DNA from: Cyanobacteria bacterium FACHB-63
GTDB lineage: Bacteria > Cyanobacteriota > Cyanobacteriia > Leptolyngbyales > Leptolyngbyaceae
NCBI GenBank assembly: GCA_014695255.1
Contig: JACJNX010000070.1
Coordinates: 1-64,000 of the forward strand
Length of the DNA stretch: 64,000 nt
Direction of reading: 5' to 3'
Made by a program: the position numbers and the translations under genes. Positions within the stretch are counted from its first letter, which is position 1. Each line of letters starts with the position of its first letter. The notes below the pieces were generated by a model that saw only the letters and a list, made by a program, of their open reading frames with translations, ran no database searches and was not told the DNA's origin. Shown here piece by piece: positions 44,799-53,518 of the stretch.

Positions 44799-45185
44799 AT
44801 GTCGATTATCGTTTCACTAGAAGATCTTGAACTGTTCCGCGAACAACTTTCAGATCACCCAAACGCACTTGCAGCCTTGGACGTGATCGAAGATTGTGAC
44901 GGCGATCTTGAAGATGCCGCAATTTCTCTTGCGATCAAATCAGGACAGCTACCAGAAGCAAATGAGCGCTGGATCGATGGACTTGCTAAGCGATGGCGAC
45001 ATATTCTGTGTGAAGCGCAGATCAAAGAAGGACTCGAAGATGGATTATCCGGGGAGTTGGTCGATGCGGTCGTTGCACAAACAGGATTGCCGATGCGATT
45101 AGCTGTTCCCGTTGCAATTTATGTAGTCAAAACGGGAGTCCAGCCCTTTTGCCAGCCGATGCAAGAGAAGATTTTTGAGGCTTAA
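44799..45185 (+). CDS. Conserved cyanobacterial hypothetical protein
   Basis: The 128-residue acidic, all-helical protein reads LEDLELFREQLSDHPNALAALDVIEDCDGDLEDAAISLAIKSGQ, RWIDGLAKRWRHILCEA and LVDAVVAQTGLPMRLAVPVAIYVVKTGVQPFC. I recognise the type as a conserved cyanobacterial unknown. No motif suggests catalysis. A palindromic repeat follows 20 bases after the stop. Confidence 0.7.
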   Translation: MSIIVSLEDLELFREQLSDHPNALAALDVIEDCDGDLEDAAISLAIKSGQLPEANERWIDGLAKRWRHILCEAQIKEGLEDGLSGELVDAVVAQTGLPMRLAVPVAIYVVKTGVQPFCQPMQEKIFEA

Positions 45186-45205
45186 AAGGATGCGACGACT
45201 CATGG

Positions 45206-45258
45206 TGTAAAGACGCGATTAGGAGCTTCGCTGCACCTACGGTGTTCGCGTCTTTACA
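45206..45258. repeat. 13-bp palindromic repeat (TGTAAAGACGCGA / TCGCGTCTTTACA)
   Basis: The perfect 13-bp arms at 45206-45218 and 45246-45258 enclose a 27-base loop. A partial third arm (CGTCTTTAC) follows at 45262. Related TAGAGACGCGA...TCGCGTCTCTA elements are common dispersed repeats in filamentous cyanobacteria. It may act as a terminator for the preceding gene, though no T-run follows. Confidence 0.65.
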
Positions 45259-45326
45259 TCCCGTCTTTACGAGGGGACTGCTGTGTCGCAGGACTTTCGG
45301 GAGCTGGCATTACTCTCGATCGATCC

Positions 45327-46466
45327 CTAAGCAACCAGCGATTGGCAAATTTGTCCTTGCAGCTCTCCTTCTCGAACCTGCATTGCTTCAATCGATCGCA
45401 TCAGAATCTCGCGATTATCGAGTCCTTGTTCGCTCAGTTTAAGCCAGCGCTGGGCTTCATTGCCTTCGCGTAGAATCTTCTTCACCGGCAGTAAGAAACA
45501 GCTAAAGCCCTGTGCTTTCGCAATCCCGAACATTTCCCCATAAAGCTGCTCAACCCAATCCCGCGCCCGGATCGGCTGTCCATCTTTCCAATGTCTCAGT
45601 TCTGCATCTAAGCTCGATCGCGATGCTGCCGCCTCATTTGTATCGGTAATTTCAACCAAATCCTCTGCGCTCAATTGACTAAGCTGTAGTGGATCTAAGC
45701 TCGGATCTGCGATCACTTGATGCAATCGCGCCTCTAATAACGCAGTGATCGCCAACAGCGCGATCGGATCAGACACCAAATCACAAATCCGCAATTCCAA
45801 CCGATTCAAATTGTAAGGACGACGATCGCCATTCGGACGCACCGAAGACCAAAGATGGCGAACATTCTGCATTGTCCCGATGGCAATCTGTTCTTCTGTC
45901 CAACGAATATAGTGACCATGACTTTCAAACAGCGGCACATGAGCAGGCGTTTTCGGAAACAAACCCCATCGCGTGGAGTGATATCCAGTGATCTCACCGT
46001 TAAAGATTGGAGATGCCGCGCTTAACGCTAAATATAGCGGTGCTTCAACTCGCACTAATCGACAAGCCCGCATCAATACATCGGGATCACTCATGCCAAT
46101 ATTAATGTGAACGCTAGCGGTGACAACTTTTGTACCGTAAGTGTTTTCGATGTAATCGTGATAAGGATTTGTGGGATCAGAGCGCCAGAATCGATCGCCC
46201 TGTCCTTTAAGCGGCAAAGTGCTGCCCGGAATCAGCGTGTAATCACCCTTTGACTTGAGAAATTGACGCAACTGCAACCGAGGGGTGACTAAATCGCACA
46301 GCGATCGTTCATACCGAAAGCCGGGCGGTGTCGTGTACTCGACATTGCGGCTATCTGGTTCACGCACGAATCCATCCAATGCCGCCACAATCTGAGCCGA
46401 GAGTCCGACCACATCCCCTTGCGGAGTCCCTGTGTAGACTTCAATTTCAAATCCTTTCGATAACAT
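45327..46466 (-). CDS. gshA: Glutamate-cysteine ligase, cyanobacterial type
   Basis: The start at 46466 (MLSKGFEIEVYTGTPQGDVVGLS) matches the family's usual N-terminus; the open frame continues 20 codons further up. The 379-residue enzyme has the metal and substrate segments EVYTGTPQGD, SVHINIG, and LNRLELRICDLVSDP. It makes gamma-glutamylcysteine, the first step of glutathione synthesis, in the cytosol. It is monocistronic. Confidence 0.93.
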   Translation of the reverse strand: MLSKGFEIEVYTGTPQGDVVGLSAQIVAALDGFVREPDSRNVEYTTPPGFRYERSLCDLVTPRLQLRQFLKSKGDYTLIPGSTLPLKGQGDRFWRSDPTNPYHDYIENTYGTKVVTASVHINIGMSDPDVLMRACRLVRVEAPLYLALSAASPIFNGEITGYHSTRWGLFPKTPAHVPLFESHGHYIRWTEEQIAIGTMQNVRHLWSSVRPNGDRRPYNLNRLELRICDLVSDPIALLAITALLEARLHQVIADPSLDPLQLSQLSAEDLVEITDTNEAAASRSSLDAELRHWKDGQPIRARDWVEQLYGEMFGIAKAQGFSCFLLPVKKILREGNEAQRWLKLSEQGLDNREILMRSIEAMQVREGELQGQICQSLVA

Positions 46467-46692
46467 CGCTAACCCCTTTCTGACTGTCGCCTCTTCTAGT
46501 ATCCGAGAAAACCGAACGCCTGCCACGCTCTAAAGGAGTGCGATCGTATTTTCCTTACACAACTCTGCTTTGTATTTCGGATCGCCACTTCTTTGGAAGT
46601 TGTGTATATTGCAATAGCTCACAATTCGGGGAACTTGCATCTACTCTCGCTTGTCATCCCCCATAAGCAACACGCACGCACACGACTCTGAG

Positions 46693-48354
46693 ATGAGAGG
46701 ACTTATGGTACGTCTAGGCATTGGTAAATTTCCCTTTTCCCGCGCGATCGTTCCCACCCAACTGAGCTTACTCGCTTTACTGTGCTTGGGTACTCCCTTA
46801 ATGGCTCAAGCACCTACCGATAGCCAACTCCCAACCACCTCAACCCCATCGGTGACAAGCCCCACGATTACAACAGTTTTATACGTCAATCCTACAACTG
46901 GCAGCGATCAGCCCACGGCTGGAAAAACTGATGCTGCACCCTATCGCACCATTACGTTCGCACTCCAGCAAGCAACCGCAGGAACGCTAATTCAACTCGC
47001 TCCCGGTAACTACACCGAACAAACCGGCGAACAATTCCCGATCGTGCTGAAACCCGGTGTCGTCCTACGGGGCGACGAGAACAGTAAAGGCGCGAATTTC
47101 CTAATTCAAGGTAGTGGACTAACGCCGAGTAAAGTCTTTGGCAACCAAAACGCCACGATTCGAGCCGCCAATGGTGGTGAAATTCGCGGTGTAACCGTGA
47201 CGAATACTGTTACACGCGGCACTGGAATTTGGGTCGAAGATGTAGACTGCATTATTGCTAACAGCACATTTACCAATAGCAACCGGGAAGGTATTTTCAT
47301 TGTAGGTAACTCTAATCCGGTCGTAACTGACAGTGTGTTTACCAAGAACTCCGGCAATGGCCTCTCGATCACTGGTGGAGCGCGGGGCACAATCAGAAGC
47401 AATGTCTTTAACGACACCGGATTTGGATTGGCAATTGGTGGAACTTCAATCCCTAGACTAGAAGGCAACCAAATCACCCAAAACCAAACGGGCATCTACA
47501 TGGATGGCTCAACTCGACCGATCCTTCGCAATAACGTCATCACCGATAGTTTAGGCGATGGCATCGTTGTCCTGAATCGTGCCTTTCCCGATTTGGGAAC
47601 TGCCGACAGTTTAGGCAACAATACCATCCGCAACAATGGCAAAGACACAAAGCGCAAGCCACTCGGACTAGAGTTAAACAATACAACCAGCAACACCTTG
47701 CAGGCGGTCGGCAACAGCATTGATCCGAAAAAGATTGCAGGACTGATTAATTTTGTCGCGGGTGGAACGAATACAGCGTTTTCTGATGTCCAAGGGCATT
47801 GGGCACAACAGTACATTCAAGCGTTAGCATCTCAAGCGATCATCACAGGCTTCCCAGACGGCACATTCAAGCCGAATGAGCCAGTGACTCGCGCTCAGTT
47901 TGCGACGATCGTTTCCAAAGCCTTTAATCCGGCTCCTAAAAATCCGGCAGTCAACTTCTCTGATGTTCGCAGTAACTTCTGGGGCTTTGCGGCGATTCAA
48001 TCGGCTTCTCGCGGTGGCTTTATGACAGGTTTTCCAGGCGGCACGTTCCAACCGAATCAGCGAATTCCGAAGGTTCAGGCATTGGTCGCGCTGTCGAATG
48101 GCTTACAGTTTGGATCTGGAGATCCGAGCGCGCTTTCTCGCTTCCAGGATGCGAATTCGATTCCCGGCTGGGCAGCAAGCCCGATCGCGGCTGCTACCCA
48201 ACGCCAGATTGTCGTGAACTATCCAACAGTCGGGCAACTCACTCCTAATCGAGAAGCAACTCGCGCAGAAGTAGCCGCCTTTATTTACCAAGCACTGGTG
48301 AATCAGGGTAAAGCTCAAGCGATTCCGTCTCCATACGTTGTTGGAGCGCGTTAA
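46693..48354 (+). CDS. Parallel beta-helix (DUF1565) protein with three SLH domains
   Basis: ATGs at 46693 and 46705 are both possible; an upstream TTG is unlikely. The protein of about 553 residues has a signal peptide (LSLLALLCLGTPLMAQA) and a DUF1565/right-handed beta-helix region (YVNPTTGSDQPTAGKTDAAPYRTI... NREGIFIVGNSNPVVTDSVF). Three SLH domains follow: FSDVQGHWAQQYIQALASQAI, FSDVRSNFWGFAAIQSASRGG and a weaker FQDANSIPGWAASPI. SLH modules anchor proteins to peptidoglycan-linked cell-wall polymers. The beta-helix may bind or cleave a polysaccharide; no catalytic residues are identifiable. Confidence 0.9.
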   Translation: MRGLMVRLGIGKFPFSRAIVPTQLSLLALLCLGTPLMAQAPTDSQLPTTSTPSVTSPTITTVLYVNPTTGSDQPTAGKTDAAPYRTITFALQQATAGTLIQLAPGNYTEQTGEQFPIVLKPGVVLRGDENSKGANFLIQGSGLTPSKVFGNQNATIRAANGGEIRGVTVTNTVTRGTGIWVEDVDCIIANSTFTNSNREGIFIVGNSNPVVTDSVFTKNSGNGLSITGGARGTIRSNVFNDTGFGLAIGGTSIPRLEGNQITQNQTGIYMDGSTRPILRNNVITDSLGDGIVVLNRAFPDLGTADSLGNNTIRNNGKDTKRKPLGLELNNTTSNTLQAVGNSIDPKKIAGLINFVAGGTNTAFSDVQGHWAQQYIQALASQAIITGFPDGTFKPNEPVTRAQFATIVSKAFNPAPKNPAVNFSDVRSNFWGFAAIQSASRGGFMTGFPGGTFQPNQRIPKVQALVALSNGLQFGSGDPSALSRFQDANSIPGWAASPIAAATQRQIVVNYPTVGQLTPNREATRAEVAAFIYQALVNQGKAQAIPSPYVVGAR

Positions 48355-48372
48355 GTTGACCGAGCAGTTCTC

Positions 48373-48639
48373 TTAAGGCGTTTTGCGGCTTTCAAGGCGA
48401 AATAGCCAGACCATGAGCGCGACTAACCCAATTTGCAGGGCAAGATTTGGCACAGCCGTTTCTAAATCTCGCCCTGCAAGGGTTCGCGCCAAAAAGACGA
48501 CGGCACCGATCGCGCCTGATCCGCCAAAGGCAAGATAGATAAATTTCCGCAGTCCACGATAGGGTGCAGCAGCTTCAGCTTTGAGACGCGCATATTTTTT
48601 GGGGTCGGATCGCTTGAGTTGCTCGGATTGTTGATTCAT
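48373..48639 (-). CDS. DUF3493 membrane protein
   Basis: I place the start at the ATG at 48639 (MNQQSEQLKRSDPKKYARLKAEAAAPYRGLRKFIY), the family's usual N-terminus. The 88-residue protein has two membrane helices: FGGSGAIGAVVFLARTLAG and LALQIGLVALMVWLF. DUF3493 is conserved in cyanobacteria and chloroplasts, where plant relatives are linked to photosystem II accumulation. It is convergent with the SLH gene. Confidence 0.85.
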   Translation of the reverse strand: MNQQSEQLKRSDPKKYARLKAEAAAPYRGLRKFIYLAFGGSGAIGAVVFLARTLAGRDLETAVPNLALQIGLVALMVWLFRLESRKTP

Positions 48640-48739
48640 TAGGAGAGTCGAAGTTTTCTCGATCGTGACATGAGATCGAATTTTGTGCAATTTGTGTGAA
48701 TGAGCGATCGAGAATCTGCTATAATTTCTGAGATCTTAT

Positions 48740-48811
48740 GCCGATGTGGCTCAGGGGTAGAGCACTCGATTCGTAATCGAGCGGTCGCGGGTTCAAATCC
48801 CGCCATCGGCT
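48740..48811 (+). tRNA. tRNA-Thr (CGT)
   Basis: Acceptor GCCGATG / CATCGGC, D arm GGCTCAGGGGTAGAGC, anticodon arm CTCGA-TTCGTAA-TCGAG giving CGT, and T arm CGCGGGTTCAAATCCCG are complete; discriminator T, no encoded CCA. A tyrosine integrase starts 395 bases downstream, so the 3' half is the probable integration site. Confidence 0.97.
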
Positions 48812-49206
48812 TTCTAAGTAAATTGCTGGTTTCCGCGATTTGGTGGAGCTTTCAGACTTCGCTCTGTTCGTTTCGCGTCCCGCTTTACTCCAAATTGATC
48901 ACTCATGTTCGGTCAATTTGGGGCACGGATTGAGATAAGGATTGAGATAAAGATCTAACGAGAGCAAATCAATGCCCTGTTTTTGGGTTCAAGGAGGCTC
49001 TCTTGAGTAAAATTTTGTGAAGCTGGTAAGTTCTGAAAGCGAATTTCCTTGCCAGTACTGGCTTTCATTACCGTTTATCTCAATTGCTCACATCTCAGTC
49101 TTGAATACGGTATCAATTAGAGAAGCGGTATCGAAACCTTCTGAGCAACACAGTTCGCTTTCCTCAATTCCAATCTCAAACTTTTGGATTTAGGAGCAAT
49201 TTGTGT
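48812..49206. other. Gap between tRNA-Thr and integrase, probable attachment region
   Basis: Holds an inverted repeat CCAAATTGATC / GGTCAATTTGG (48890-48900, 48911-48921; one mismatch) and a tandem direct repeat GGATTGAGATAA at 48927-48938 and 48939-48950. Such arrays between an att site and int are typical of arm-binding sites for integrase or excisionase. AGGAG at about 49192 precedes the integrase start. The other att copy was not found and should lie beyond 64000. Confidence 0.5.
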
Positions 49207-50400
49207 ATGCACTCAAAGAATTCCCGCAATCGCAAGCGGGCAAAATCAAAAGCTGGAACGGTTCAGATTCGTTGTTCTAACGAACGCCTACAACTGGTGT
49301 TTACCTTTGGTGGGCAGCGTCGTTTTCTATCTCTCGGTCTTTCTGACACACCCTATCATCGAAAGCTGGCACAGGATCGAGCGTTAGAAATTGAGCGAGA
49401 TATTCAATATGGGGAATTTGATGTCACGCTGCAAAAATACAAGCCGCAATCTGTCCTGAGTACCGCAGACCCTGTGGCTCAGATTGCTGCAACCCCATTG
49501 ACGCTCGCTGAACTCTGGCAGCAGTACGTGGAGTATAAGCGTCCTCATGTTTCGCCCAAAACGATTAACGGGACGTATGACCCTGTGACCGCTCATCTTG
49601 GGAAATGCAGCACAGATGGTTTGGTTGAGGCATTGAAGTTTCGGCTAGAACTGCTGCAAGTCACAACCCAATCACAAGCGCGACGAACGTTGATGCAGCT
49701 TTCGGCTGCTTGCAAGTGGGGCATCCGGCATAGCTTATACAGTACGAATCCCTTTGACGGAATGTATGTGGAACTTGAAGCCACTATTCCTGATCCGCCA
49801 GTTGCCTTTACGGTCGAGGAGCGCGATCGTATCATCGCAGCATTTGAGAATCACTCAGGCAGTGGGATAACCTATCAGCACTACACTCCATTCGTCAAGT
49901 TCTTGTTCTGGACCGGATGCCGTCCTTGCGAAGCAGTTGGCTTACGTTGGGGCAGCATCACCGCCGATTGCAGTAAGATCCATTTCCATGAAAGCATCGT
50001 AGAAGTATCAGGCAAATTGGAACGACGGGCAGAAACAAAAACCGGAGTCAAACGCTGGTTTAGCTGTACACCAAAGTTGCAAGAGCTTTTGTTGTCAATT
50101 CGTCCTCCCAATCCTGCTGCTGAACGGCTCGTCTTTCTATCACCTAGAGGAAGTGTCATTCGTGAGAGTAACTTTGGCGATCGTGGATGGAGTCGAATTC
50201 TGACCAGTTTGGGATTAGCAGAAAAAGATGGCATCAAAATGACCCCCTACAACTGTCGTGATACGTTCATTACACTTCAGGCAATCGAGGGGAAGTCATC
50301 AACGACGATCGCACGTTGGGTGGGTAACTCCAGCAAAGTGATTGAGGAGAAATACCTCGATCGCGTGCAGCTAGAGCATCTGAGACCGTCAGACGTTTAG
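49207..50400 (+). CDS. Tyrosine-family site-specific integrase
   Basis: The ATG at 49207 follows AGGAG by 10 bases. The 397-residue protein has an Arg/Lys-rich arm-binding N-terminus (MHSKNSRNRKRAKSKAGTVQIR), a core-binding SAM-like domain (LAELWQQYVEYKRPHVSPKTINGTYD), and a catalytic domain with Arg in FWTGCRPCEAVGLRW, the second box TPYNCRDTFITL, and Tyr in SSKVIEEKYLDR. The second-box His is replaced by Cys/Asn context (YNCRDTF), seen in some integrases. Its place after tRNA-Thr marks the left end of an integrated element. Confidence 0.92.
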   Translation: MHSKNSRNRKRAKSKAGTVQIRCSNERLQLVFTFGGQRRFLSLGLSDTPYHRKLAQDRALEIERDIQYGEFDVTLQKYKPQSVLSTADPVAQIAATPLTLAELWQQYVEYKRPHVSPKTINGTYDPVTAHLGKCSTDGLVEALKFRLELLQVTTQSQARRTLMQLSAACKWGIRHSLYSTNPFDGMYVELEATIPDPPVAFTVEERDRIIAAFENHSGSGITYQHYTPFVKFLFWTGCRPCEAVGLRWGSITADCSKIHFHESIVEVSGKLERRAETKTGVKRWFSCTPKLQELLLSIRPPNPAAERLVFLSPRGSVIRESNFGDRGWSRILTSLGLAEKDGIKMTPYNCRDTFITLQAIEGKSSTTIARWVGNSSKVIEEKYLDRVQLEHLRPSDV

Positions 50401-50407
50401 AAGCAGC

Positions 50408-50448
50408 CTTAAGCCCACTCTGTTCACTAAGTGCAGAGTGGGCTTAAG
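50408..50448. terminator. 15-bp perfect hairpin between integrase and excisionase-like gene
   Basis: CTTAAGCCCACTCTG at 50408-50422 pairs perfectly with 50434-50448 around an 11-base loop that itself can form CAC/GTG. It starts 8 bases past the integrase stop and lies 60 bases beyond the convergent small gene's stop, so it can end both transcripts. Confidence 0.72.
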
Positions 50449-50507
50449 TTTACGTGATATGAAAAGCGGTGATCAAACACAATCAGCAACACAGCGGAGC
50501 TTTTATC

Positions 50508-50801
50508 TCAACTCATCAGCGGATCAGTTGTGGACATTCGAGCAGCAGACTTCTTCGCTGTTTTTTGATGACTCAACAGACTGGCTTGATAGGCTTCGAT
50601 TGCGCGTCGATGGGCAATGGGATTATTGCGATTGTGCAGCCAGTCCTGAAGTAGCTCCAGGTTGTAACGCACACAGCGACAGTTAATCCTTACCCAATGA
50701 ACTCCTTCAATCCATTCGCCTTGAACGCGATACCGTCGCATGGTTTCGCCGCTCAAGGCAAGCACTTGCGAAGCTTGTTGCTTACCAACGAATAACACCA
50801 T
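50508..50801 (-). CDS. Excisionase-like DNA-binding protein
   Basis: The 97-residue protein has a winged-helix/MerR-like reading: FVGKQQASQVLALSGETMRRYRVQGEWIEGVHWVRINCRCVRYNLELLQDWLHN. The second helix (SGETMRRYRVQGEW) and the strand with VHWVRI are typical of recombination directionality factors of tyrosine-integrase elements. It is convergent with the integrase. The C-terminal tail is basic and Ser-rich. It would favour excision or control integrase expression. Confidence 0.7.
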   Translation of the reverse strand: MVLFVGKQQASQVLALSGETMRRYRVQGEWIEGVHWVRINCRCVRYNLELLQDWLHNRNNPIAHRRAIEAYQASLLSHQKTAKKSAARMSTTDPLMS

Positions 50802-51351
50802 TGTTTCAGGCTCCTACCCAATTGAAATTTCAGTTAATTCAAGAATATGAAGCATGAACTCAGCACGCTGAATCCATTCGGCTTCAAACTTAGAAAAAGA
50901 AACAAACTATTCCCTGAACGCTAATTACTGCACCCAATCGATCTACACCTTCCGCGATCGCGACAAGTAAGAAGAGACACCAGATTTCAGTATTCCAAAA
51001 GCTAATAGGTTCTAATGAAACTAAGTTAGGCTCATCAAGGTAGATAGAAATATCATACATGAATTTTACAAGTTTGCTGAAGTAATGCTGATAAAATTAT
51101 CTGTTGATTATTTGTGCTGAATTAATGCTGAAATAGATATTTCTATTTGATGACACTGCAACTTTGGCTCTGATACGAGGCAGCCGCAGAATTCTGACCA
51201 CTGAGGCAGATTCTAACCCCTGATCGCTTTATTTCTTATGTTAAGAGGCATTGGGTGTGATATGAGTTTGTTTGCGTTACGGCAATTTAGTCGCTCTCCC
51301 ATTGTCTAAGTGTGATGTCCCCTTTGCTCTTTTATCGACTCCAAAGAACCC
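50802..51351. other. 550-base gap, no gene recognised
   Basis: AT-rich DNA between the excisionase-like gene and the phosphotransferase gene. Only short frames occur, such as one of 23 codons starting at 51239 (MLRGIGCDMSLF). It should contain the excisionase promoter near 50820-50900. No repeat or RNA gene was recognised. Confidence 0.5.
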
Positions 51352-52242
51352 ATGGAACCGATCGAGACCCGCTTACAACTAGCGCAGCGTGCTGTTTGTG
51401 AAGTTGCAACCGCACATGGACTGCCGTTTAACCAAGCTGTCGTGCTGCAAAACCTCAGTAACGTCATCATTCACCTCGCTCCCGCGTCCGTCGTTGCAAG
51501 AGTATTTACAACGACTGGCACTGTTCGGGTCGGAGAGGCTTGGTTTGCTCGTGAAGTGGCGGTGGCAAGGCATTTAACCGCAGCAGGCGCTCCGATTATT
51601 CCGCTCAGTTCAGAGATCGAACCAGGACCCCATCAGCACTTAGGCTTGGTTTTGAGTTTCTGGGAGTTTGTGCAGATTCTAGATGAACCGTTTGATCCTC
51701 ATCAGGCAGGTCGCGCTCTCAGGTCTTGTCATACAGCACTTCAGAACTTTCAGGGAACGCTGCCGATTCTGGCACTTATATCGGAGGCGCAACAGCTTCT
51801 GGATCAACTGATTGCCCAATCCGAGTTTGATGCAGCGGAGGCCGAAATGCTGTTGCGCGTCAGTCAACGAGTCGCTCATCAGATGCAACAGTTACCCATG
51901 CAACCGCTACACGGTGATCCGCATTCTGGCAATGTCCTCAATACAGCATGTGGAGTTTTATGGACAGATTGGGAAGATGTGATGATCGGACCCGTCGAGT
52001 GGGATTTAGCTTCGTTAGTTGCGACTCCTTTTGTGTTTGGTACCGACAGAGACAAAGCTGAAGCTGCGCTTGATGGATATGGTCGATCGTTTAACAATGA
52101 AGCCTTGGACTGGTGCATTGAGGCACGAACATTTGTGGCGCTCGTTTGGTCGATCATTCTGCATCGTCAGCATCCGAGTCCAGAGCGGCAAGCTCGAATT
52201 GCAAGACGGCTACAGTGGCTTCAGAGTCGTGAATGCAGGTAA
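51352..52242 (+). CDS. Phosphotransferase (APH/choline kinase-like) protein
   Basis: The 296-residue protein has the APH-family catalytic loop HGDPHSGNVLN (about 192-202), the metal-binding WTDWEDVMIGPVEWDLASL after it, and N-lobe elements SVVARVFTT and FAREVAVARHLTAAGAPI. The family phosphorylates small molecules such as aminoglycosides, choline or homoserine; the sequence does not tell which. It is a lone cargo gene between the integrase module and the IS630 element. Confidence 0.85.
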   Translation: MEPIETRLQLAQRAVCEVATAHGLPFNQAVVLQNLSNVIIHLAPASVVARVFTTTGTVRVGEAWFAREVAVARHLTAAGAPIIPLSSEIEPGPHQHLGLVLSFWEFVQILDEPFDPHQAGRALRSCHTALQNFQGTLPILALISEAQQLLDQLIAQSEFDAAEAEMLLRVSQRVAHQMQQLPMQPLHGDPHSGNVLNTACGVLWTDWEDVMIGPVEWDLASLVATPFVFGTDRDKAEAALDGYGRSFNNEALDWCIEARTFVALVWSIILHRQHPSPERQARIARRLQWLQSRECR

Positions 52243-52410
52243 AGTTCAGCGATGCTCACAGGGTTGCAGCACTGCATCGCAATCGTGGCTGTGATCGACA
52301 AGACGGAATTACGAAATTGGTGCATTACCACTCCGCGCTAAACAGAAACAGTTCGGCGTTGGTAAATTTGCAGATGAGTTTTAGAATCCTACTCGTTGCA
52401 ATATTATAGC

Positions 52411-53510
52411 AATCCTTTTTGAGTTGTAAGATTAACCATAGCGGTAGAGTTTCGGAAAATCAAACAGCGTATCCTGGAGAAATTGAACAAACAATTGCTT
52501 GACTTGAGCAAACGTTTCACAGCGGTAGTAACGCTGCCGCAGGTAGGTCTTTGCTTGCAGCCAGATGTCCTCAATTGGATTTTGCTCTGGAGCATTTGGC
52601 GCAAAGCAAATACAGTGAATTTGCCACTCAGCTTGGGGCTTGTCACCATTGATCTGCCTTAGAAACGCTTGCAATTCTTCAGAGCGATGGTACTTCGCTC
52701 CATCCCAAAGCAAGACCAAGCGTTGATTCGGATATTGTTTCAACAGCGCCTTGAGGAAGGTAATCGTGTGTTCGGAATTGCCTTTCGGCAGTCCCTTGAC
52801 AAACACTTCTCCGGTCAGATAGTCCACGGCTCCATAGTAGGTTTGTCGGGTTCGTGTGTTCAGAATCGGTACCTCAATCCGTTGACTGGTTCTGCCCCAA
52901 ACATAGCCGAGAATATTGCCCCACAGCAGATGGCACTCGTCTAACATCAATGCTCGCATTGCTCCCGACTCCAGTGCCACTTGATGCTGTCGGAGGAATT
53001 GCTCAATTTCGACTTTTTTGCGTCTACTGCTGCCTCGTCGTGTTTGGGATTGAGACTTTGACTCTTCTTCCAAGACAGTCCGGCTTGCCTCAGCAAGTCG
53101 TAGTAGCTTTGACGAGAGCGAAACTCAACTTGGTAGGTCTGCCACAGATAGCGTTGTAACTCTTCCAAGTGCCAATGGTCTTTTTGCTGGAGCCACTCAA
53201 TCACGGCTTGCTGTTCTTCAGTGCTGAGATATCCCACTCCGCCTTGATAGCCCAACTTCAGTGCAGATGCGCCTTGCTGCTGATAAATCCCTTTCCATTT
53301 GCTGATAAAGCCAGAGGTCACTTGTAACAGTGCCATGATCTCTCGCTGCATCACGCCTTGTAGAGTCATTTTTACGGCTAAGGCGCGTTTGAGTTCGCGG
53401 GCATCTTGCGTCTGTTGGATAAACTCTACCAAGTCTTCGAGCAAAGGTTCAGCCATCATGATTGAAAGTGAAATCAGTTTGATTCCTATCTTACAACCCT
53501 CTTAGGATTG
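52411..53510 (-). mobile_element. IS630-family insertion sequence
   Basis: Imperfect terminal inverted repeats of about 23 bases: left CAATCCTTTTTGAGTTGTAA and right (reverse complement) CAATCCTAAGAGGGTTGTAA, each continuing GAT. The ends abut TA-rich sequence, as expected of TA-targeting elements. Inside are two overlapping transposase frames. The right end lies directly against the truncated NTPase-WD40 gene. Confidence 0.88.
52432..53459 (-). CDS. IS630 transposase made by -1 frameshifting
   Basis: Frame A (53459 to 52947) gives the helix-turn-helix N-terminal domain: LKRALAVKMTLQGVMQREIMALLQVTSGFISKWKGIYQQ. Frame B (to 52432) gives the DDE domain: MLDECHLLWG, LVLLWDGAKYHRS and APEQNPIEDIW. 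In the overlap the zero frame reads GCA AAA AAG, so the canonical slippery heptamer A AAA AAG is present at 53013-53019; a -1 slip moves A-K-K into the frame continuing KVEIEQF. All three catalytic acids and the slip site are intact, so the element looks competent. Confidence 0.85.
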
Positions 53511-53518
53511 TATATCTT

